64,000 bases of DNA from Nemopilema nomurai (taxonomy: Eukaryota > Cnidaria > Scyphozoa > Rhizostomeae > Rhizostomatidae), in contig ML133489.1 of NCBI GenBank assembly GCA_003864495.1, forward strand, positions 29,497-93,496, in the 5' to 3' direction. The translations under genes and the position numbers were made by a program. Below, piece by piece: positions 58,100 through 64,000 of this stretch. Below the pieces are notes generated by a model. The model was not told where the DNA came from. It worked only from the letters and a program-made list of their open reading frames with translations, and made no database searches. Positions within the stretch are counted from its first letter, which is position 1. The number at the start of each line of letters is the position of its first letter.

Positions 58100-59194
58100 A
58101 TGCTTCAGAGGATGGTCTTCCATACAAAGATAAGTGCAAAGACACGGGCCTATGCCTACTATCTACGATTAGAGAGAGGAATATCGTATCGGAAAGTTGC
58201 TGATATTTGCAAAATATCTCCTTCGAGTGTTGTACGAATTTCTCGAGAAGGTCTTCAGGTGAAACAACACAAAGAACGAGCTGGACGACCATCAGTTATG
58301 AACAAGAGAGAAAGGGCAAGATTTCTTAGAACATTCAAACGAATGAGGAATGAAAATTCAAATATCAAAGTGATGGATATAGCCAAGGAGAGTGAAATAA
58401 CACGCAACGTTAGCTACCGGACACTCGTTAGAGTTTTGAATCAAGCGGGGTACAAGTGCTTACGGCCGAGACGCAAAGGAGTCTTATCGTCTGCAGATAG
58501 AAGACAAAGAGTTCGCTATGCCAAAGAGGCCCTTCGAACACACGACCAAAGGTTTTGGTGTGACGAAGTTCTCGTTTATTTGGATGCAGTTTCATTTGTA
58601 CACAAACAGAATCCCTACAGAGATGCATTGACGCCATGTGGAAGAATCTGGAGAAAATCAAGTGAGGGACTGGAATATACGACAAAAGGAAGCAAAAGCC
58701 TACCTGAGGGGCGGAGGTTGCATGTCATGGTGGGCGTTGGATTTTCTTCAGGGGTAGTAATTGCCGAAGAATACGAGAAGATGAATGGAAGGTGGTTTGC
58801 AAAGTTTGCAGAAAATACTTTACAGCATGTACTTTTAGAATGCGCTCATTTCAAAAAGAGGGACAAACTGCTTTTTGTAATGGATAATGACCCAAGTCAA
58901 AACAGCAGAATAGCCAAAGATATGTTGAACGAAATTGGTGCAGAAGTCGTAAAAATACCCCCGAGATCACCAGACTTGAATCCAATAGAGAATGTATTTC
59001 ACAACGTAAAACGACAGATGACTAAAGAAGCGCTTAGGGGAAGAATAGAGAAGGAGGACTTCAACGGCTTCAGAAAGAGGGTACTGAGGACACTTGCCAA
59101 TTTCAATACTTCTGTCATCGATTCAACGATAAAATCTATGCACGAGCGCCTGAAAATGGTTGTACGTAACGAAGGACACAGAACAAAGTACTAG
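58100..59194 (+). CDS. Tc1/mariner-like DD34E transposase (unit 9)
   Basis: 364 aa, intact, same product as unit 4. Confidence 0.92.
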   Translation: MLQRMVFHTKISAKTRAYAYYLRLERGISYRKVADICKISPSSVVRISREGLQVKQHKERAGRPSVMNKRERARFLRTFKRMRNENSNIKVMDIAKESEITRNVSYRTLVRVLNQAGYKCLRPRRKGVLSSADRRQRVRYAKEALRTHDQRFWCDEVLVYLDAVSFVHKQNPYRDALTPCGRIWRKSSEGLEYTTKGSKSLPEGRRLHVMVGVGFSSGVVIAEEYEKMNGRWFAKFAENTLQHVLLECAHFKKRDKLLFVMDNDPSQNSRIAKDMLNEIGAEVVKIPPRSPDLNPIENVFHNVKRQMTKEALRGRIEKEDFNGFRKRVLRTLANFNTSVIDSTIKSMHERLKMVVRNEGHRTKY

Positions 59195-59496
59195 ATTAAC
59201 TTTATAATGTTTAATACTGATTGATGGCTCTTGCATTGCAACGCTAACCAATAAAGTAGATGAATAGAATCGTTCCATGGTGCTGCTCCTCCGCACCGAC
59301 AGCCAGGTGACAATAGAAATGTTTCATTTTTCCCACTTATTCTTTAATTTCTCATGTACACAATATTTTTTTTCATCAAAAAACTTTCGCATTCTGATTT
59401 AAATTTGCTATTCGTTATTTGTAGCGCTTCTCTTCATCTAAAAAGCCGCTTGTTTGCTAGCAAGCAAAGGCGCGAGTTGAAAAGTGTCTGTTCTCC

Positions 59497-59897
59497 ACGG
59501 TTTACCCCACGGTTTACCATTTGTAAAATGCTTATAACTTTGTTGTTAACTTGAGAAAATTAATTTTTTTTTTGTAAGAAGTGGTGCAATGCTTTTATGA
59601 AGGTAATTGTCAACTTTGATGTAGCTTTGATAAGTGCGAAACGAGAAAATCGAGAAATGGTCCACGGTTTACCCTTTTTGCAATTCAAATTTGATGTCTT
59701 CAGAAGCTTTCTCATTTTCAACGGTTTACCATACAGTTCCGTAAATTTCTTCCCTCAAAGCGAAGATATTCTAAAGAAAAGTTCATGTCTGGGTAGGTTT
59801 CGTAGAAGCACCACTTCTATAAAAAGATGGGAGCAAATAGTTCACGTGCTGATGAATAAATGGGGAAAAAGTGCCACGGTTTACCATACGGTTTACC
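59497..59897. promoter_or_regulatory. Iteron-like array (unit 9)
   Basis: Six ACGGTTTACC motifs, spacing unchanged. Confidence 0.6.
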
Positions 59898-60070
59898 ATT
59901 TGGACGACCATTCGGGGATGCATCGCAGCACAAGAATGTGCTCGAGACATTGCCACTGCCTAGGTGGTCTTTGTTAAGTATCAAGACTTTATTGAAGACA
60001 ATAGCAATCCAGCATAGTAAATCAAGAAAAAACAAAGCATGCGATCATTAATGACAGTGGATGTCACTTT

Positions 60071-61375
60071 TTATTGTCGCTCTAAAACGAGTTTGGCAAA
60101 ACAATGCCCACAGGAAGGAACACTTCTCTGCACACGCTCTTCGAACTGATGTCTGAAGTTGAAGACTCGCCATCGAACGTTCATCATTTCCGTCTCGCGT
60201 TCATCAAACATGGAGCCTTTGATGAAAGTGATGGGTGCTTTTGCAGTGGCAAAGACGGGAGTGCCAAGGCTGAGCTCGATATCCTTGCTATAGGATGTCT
60301 TAGGAGCAGCGAAGTGGACAACTGCACCTTCGAGCAACTGCAGCATGTCACTCCACGGAAGTATGACAGGTGACCATCTAAAATCATTGAGAAATATAAC
60401 CTCCTTTTCTTCGACTCCAAGCCATGCATAGGAACATGTGGCTGGAGAAAGAAAGGCGTTATAAACAACCCTGACTGGGTCGAGGATAAAGGTTTTGCCG
60501 CAATTCGCTGGGCCACAAATGTAAATATTTCGGCCCTTGCCACGACCTTTGTCGAGTAACGTAAAGATGGCCTCGGCAAAAACAGGTTGGTCGATTGAAT
60601 TTTTCTCTAGTATTTCTAAGGCACATTGGAGCCATTCCCCCTTGCAGACACAGGGAGAAGCCAGCTGTTGCTGCAAGATCTGAACCCTTGTCATTCCTGC
60701 TCTTTGTAGCTTCGAATTTGCCATCTCCATCTCCCACGTCGTATCCAGCAATTCCCTGATTTTCTTATCGCTTCGTCCTAGGACAAAGTCGTACAGACGC
60801 GAGTCCCCTTGGTCTACAGAGGATCTTGCAAGGCCAAGCAGCTCCAAGCGAGAATGCACTTTGTGCTTGATGGCCATCCTGGCAACATCAGGATTCGATA
60901 GACGCTTTGGTTTTTTGGACCTTTTAGAACATTTATTCCTTTTAGCTCTTGTAGCCTCTGCTGTTTTTGGAGCTGCTACATGAGGATGTTGCTCGCTTTT
61001 AATAAAAGCCCCGTCTTCCTTCGCAACATAATTGAAGGCAGTGTGGTAGCCACTGTGGCCAGAAAAGTTAACAGTAATTTTGTGGCGATCATTTAGATGC
61101 GTTTTTACCTTCACCCACCTTTGAATACGGTCGAGAAGGACACACATATGAAAATGATATGCACCATTCTTGTGCTGCTCCATACAGCATGCCCATTGCT
61201 CCACAGTAGCATTGGTGCTTTCGTTAAAAGCATTTACCACGATTGTGGAGAACTTTTCGCGGTCAAAGATTTTAGTGTCCGCATCACTGTATGTAATCAG
61301 GTAAACTTTTCTCACAACACGTCTTCCAAGATTTTCTGGTGCTTCCACCTCGTTAGATTGAGTTCCAGTTGCCAT
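60071..61375 (-). CDS. Rep protein: HUH endonuclease plus SF3 helicase (unit 9)
   Basis: 434 aa, same product as unit 4. Confidence 0.9.
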   Translation of the reverse strand: MATGTQSNEVEAPENLGRRVVRKVYLITYSDADTKIFDREKFSTIVVNAFNESTNATVEQWACCMEQHKNGAYHFHMCVLLDRIQRWVKVKTHLNDRHKITVNFSGHSGYHTAFNYVAKEDGAFIKSEQHPHVAAPKTAEATRAKRNKCSKRSKKPKRLSNPDVARMAIKHKVHSRLELLGLARSSVDQGDSRLYDFVLGRSDKKIRELLDTTWEMEMANSKLQRAGMTRVQILQQQLASPCVCKGEWLQCALEILEKNSIDQPVFAEAIFTLLDKGRGKGRNIYICGPANCGKTFILDPVRVVYNAFLSPATCSYAWLGVEEKEVIFLNDFRWSPVILPWSDMLQLLEGAVVHFAAPKTSYSKDIELSLGTPVFATAKAPITFIKGSMFDERETEMMNVRWRVFNFRHQFEERVQRSVPSCGHCFAKLVLERQ

Positions 61376-61989
61376 ATTAATAAACGTAGTATGTTGCGTA
61401 AATTTTCAAATTGCACGACTGGCAAAAAAATTGGCAGTTATTACCTCGATCGCTTTTGTACACAGCCTCGATCTCAAAACGCCTCGGCTTACGTTTATTG
61501 GAGCTTCTCAAAGTTTTACTCACGTAAAAAAATTTTTTATTCTGAAACAAGCTTAAAATGTTTTTGTCCATTGTCCATGCCCAATTTCCAGTTTCCCTTT
61601 GAGTAAACATTTTCATAATGTAGCTAGATAAGTCAATAAAGTAGCTCTTTTCAATAGGACTTATCAATAAAAGTGCTACTATTCTAGCCTCCTTTAACTA
61701 TGCAATTTTTCATAATAAGTCTAATATACTCAAGTTGACGTACGTGAAAATCTAACTAGATCACTTTTCCAAGCAAATTTGATTCTTCATGGATGCTTAT
61801 GGGTAACAAAGTTGATCCCCGGGGGGTCACGGTATTCTAGTATTCAAGAATCAAGAACACCCCCATAGCTTAAAACTGGCTTGGAATTTTGAAAAAATAA
61901 CCTGAAAAATGAGATCAGCGCCATCGAAAACCTATGGTTTGATAATGGTTTTGGGGTCATTATTAACAGTTTTGAATAAAAATTTCAGA

Positions 61990-62263
61990 CAATGCCTGCC
62001 AAAAGTCCTTGGAACACCTCATTATTTTCTCTGGTTTTCGCATTTTTCATTTCCTTGACACGCCACAAGCTGTTAATCCCCCTCCTCCCCCTAAAACAAT
62101 GTTGGTAACAAAGTAAAGCATCCAGTCAATCTGGGGAAAAAGTTTGGTCTAAAATTGACGCTTCGTTTAGCAGCAACACAACATTGTTCGAAGGGGGGAG
62201 GGGGATAAGTGAACGCGAGTCAAAGAATTGTCGTAAGTGTGCCAACAATTTTGGCAGGCATTG
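61990..62263. repeat. Palindromic junction module (units 9/10)
   Basis: 274 bp, matching the unit 2 module in length. Confidence 0.85.
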
Positions 62264-62788
62264 TCTGAAATTTTTTTTGAAAACTGGGGGTTTTTGAAAA
62301 ATAAAGGCTATTTGACATGGGGTTTTCGATGGCGCTGATTTCATTTCTGGCAAAAAAAGTTTAATTTTTTCAGACCCAGTAGGGGTTTCAGGGGGTTGGG
62401 TCTAATTAGTGCTTGTCTTGGCACCTTTCAATGCAATAAACAGCACTTCATGCTCATGGGACTTTTCATTCATATTTTAAGCTTGGAAAACTATTCACCA
62501 ATAAGAATAGAAGAAATTTGGCGAATTAGAATAAAATTGGCTAATTAGAATATGCAAAAAGGTCATTTCAAAGAAACACGATTTTTCTTTGTTATGATTG
62601 AAATTACTTCACACTAAGTATGAAAGGGTGCATCGGTCGCTTTTCAATGGATTGTTGCAAAATATGTCTAAATATAGAATAGAATTTAATTATACGACAC
62701 GTGTTTCTGGAGAAAAAAAGTATAAAATCCCTAGATTTAGAGCAATCAGATCTAACAGAGGACTCACATCTACAGAGGATTACTCTTG

Positions 62789-63883
62789 ATGCTTCAGAGG
62801 ATGGTCTTCCATACAAAGATAAGTGCAAAGACACGGGCCTATGCCTACTATCTACGATTAGAGAGAGGAATATCGTATCGGAAAGTTGCTGATATTTGCA
62901 AAATATCTCCTTCGAGTGTTGTACGAATTTCTCGAGAAGGTCTTCAGGTGAAACAACACAAAGAACGAGCTGGACGACCATCAGTTATGAACAAGAGAGA
63001 AAGGGCAAGATTTCTTAGAACATTCAAACGAATGAGGAATGAAAATTCAAATATCAAAGTGATGGATATAGCCAAGGAGAGTGAAATAACACGCAACGTT
63101 AGCTACCGGACACTCGTTAGAGTTTTGAATCAAGCGGGGTACAAGTGCTTACGGCCGAGACGCAAAGGAGTCTTATCGTCTGCAGATAGAAGACAAAGAG
63201 TTCGCTATGCCAAAGAGGCCCTTCGAACACACGACCAAAGGTTTTGGTGTGACGAAGTTCTCGTTTATTTGGATGCAGTTTCATTTGTACACAAACAGAA
63301 TCCCTACAGAGATGCATTGACGCCATGTGGAAGAATCTGGAGAAAATCAAGTGAGGGACTGGAATATACGACAAAAGGAAGCAAAAGCCTACCTGAGGGG
63401 CGGAGGTTGCATGTCATGGTGGGCGTTGGATTTTCTTCAGGGGTAGTAATTGCCGAAGAATACGAGAAGATGAATGGAAGGTGGTTTGCAAAGTTTGCAG
63501 AAAATACTTTACAGCATGTACTTTTAGAATGCGCTCATTTCAAAAAGAGGGACAAACTGCTTTTTGTAATGGATAATGACCCAAGTCAAAACAGCAGAAT
63601 AGCCAAAGATATGTTGAACGAAATTGGTGCAGAAGTCGTAAAAATACCCCCGAGATCACCAGACTTGAATCCAATAGAGAATGTATTTCACAACGTAAAA
63701 CGACAGATGACTAAAGAAGCGCTTAGGGGAAGAATAGAGAAGGAGGACTTCAACGGCTTCAGAAAGAGGGTACTGAGGACACTTGCCAATTTCAATACTT
63801 CTGTCATCGATTCAACGATAAAATCTATGCACGAGCGCCTGAAAATGGTTGTACGTAACGAAGGACACAGAACAAAGTACTAG
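62789..63883 (+). CDS. Tc1/mariner-like DD34E transposase (unit 10)
   Basis: 364 aa, intact, same product as unit 4. Confidence 0.92.
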   Translation: MLQRMVFHTKISAKTRAYAYYLRLERGISYRKVADICKISPSSVVRISREGLQVKQHKERAGRPSVMNKRERARFLRTFKRMRNENSNIKVMDIAKESEITRNVSYRTLVRVLNQAGYKCLRPRRKGVLSSADRRQRVRYAKEALRTHDQRFWCDEVLVYLDAVSFVHKQNPYRDALTPCGRIWRKSSEGLEYTTKGSKSLPEGRRLHVMVGVGFSSGVVIAEEYEKMNGRWFAKFAENTLQHVLLECAHFKKRDKLLFVMDNDPSQNSRIAKDMLNEIGAEVVKIPPRSPDLNPIENVFHNVKRQMTKEALRGRIEKEDFNGFRKRVLRTLANFNTSVIDSTIKSMHERLKMVVRNEGHRTKY

Positions 63884-64000
63884 ATTAACTTTATAATGTT
63901 TAATACTGATTGATGGCTCTTGCATTGCAACGCTAACCAATAAAGTAGATGAATAGAATCGTTCCATGGTGCTGCTCCTCCGCACCGACAGCCAGGTGAC

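Larger units (their letters stand above)
57573..61989. mobile_element. Array unit 9 (short type)
   Basis: 4417 bp, both genes intact. The GC palindrome near its right end has one extra G (CCCCGGGGGGTC). Confidence 0.9.
20932..64000. mobile_element. Tandem array of a composite DDE-transposase/Rep element, incomplete at the right edge
   Basis: Ten units in the same orientation follow one another with no host DNA between them; the tenth runs off the window. All units are nearly identical, differing mainly by single-base indels. The array lies in the intron after COG4 exon 24. Its left boundary is host TA (20930-20931) followed by CAATGCCTGCC. Junction types run L L S L S L S L S L, where L carries a palindromic module of about 275 bp and S does not. 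Private variants argue that these are real separate copies: a Val-to-Met change in unit 2, an extra codon and a 6-bp deletion in unit 3, and loss of the polyadenylation motif in unit 4. Confidence 0.9.
61990..64000. mobile_element. Array unit 10 (long type), cut by window edge
   Basis: Only the module, left end, transposase and the first 117 bp after its stop are inside the window. The iterons and Rep, if present, lie to the right. Confidence 0.9.

Noticed and set aside
20932..64000. Integrated single-stranded DNA virus genome
   Set aside because: The Rep is virus-like, but no capsid-like gene is present, and the unit has transposon terminal repeats and a DDE transposase.
20932..64000. Whole array as a pure assembly artefact
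   Set aside because: Units carry private variants and an orderly long/short pattern, which duplicated contig copies would not show. The copy number may still be wrong, and raw reads are needed.

Overview
The window is eukaryotic, AT-rich and dense in introns. It most resembles an invertebrate animal genome, probably a cnidarian (coral or anemone type); this is inferred from gene structure and repeat style, since no taxon-specific marker is present. It has two very different halves.

Positions 1-20,845 hold three ordinary host genes, recognised by reading exons across consensus splice sites. A heat-shock-factor gene lies on the minus strand (start codon 3279, running off the left edge). The nucleolar RNA-binding protein gene RBM28 is also on the minus strand (five exons, 6145-11669). 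COG4, a subunit of the conserved oligomeric Golgi tethering complex, is on the plus strand (24 exons read, 11806-20845). RBM28 and COG4 are divergent, with only 136 bp between start codons. Small non-autonomous inverted-repeat elements sit at 4975-5334 and 8591-8954.

At 20,932, in the intron after COG4 exon 24, a head-to-tail tandem array begins and fills the rest of the window (at least 43 kb, nine full units and part of a tenth). Each unit is about 4.41 kb or 4.69 kb. It carries (i) a plus-strand Tc1/mariner-like DDE transposase (about 364 aa, DD34E), (ii) a convergent minus-strand Rep protein (434 aa) with an HUH rolling-circle endonuclease domain and a superfamily-3 helicase domain, as in CRESS-DNA and parvovirus-type replication proteins, (iii) six direct ACGGTTTACC iteron-like motifs between the genes with mirror-symmetric spacing (12-155-57-155-12), and (iv) bipartite terminal inverted repeats whose inner and outer parts are 58 bp apart at both ends. 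No capsid gene is visible.

The units join in two ways. Long junctions carry a 274-276 bp imperfect palindromic module (CAATGCCTGCC...GGCAGGCATTG). Short junctions lack it and read TTTCAGACAGTCTGAAA. After the first two units the types alternate strictly (L L S L S L S L S L), giving a 9.1-kb higher-order repeat. No TA target duplication separates the units, so they were not inserted one by one by the transposase. The left edge with the host does sit at a TA. My inference is that circular or concatemeric forms of a transposon with its own replication initiator were amplified, perhaps by Rep, and then integrated. The Rep frame is open in nine of nine copies, whereas the transposase is broken in four of ten. 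I do not recall a described element pairing a Tc1/mariner transposase with an HUH-SF3 Rep; a database search is needed to confirm novelty.
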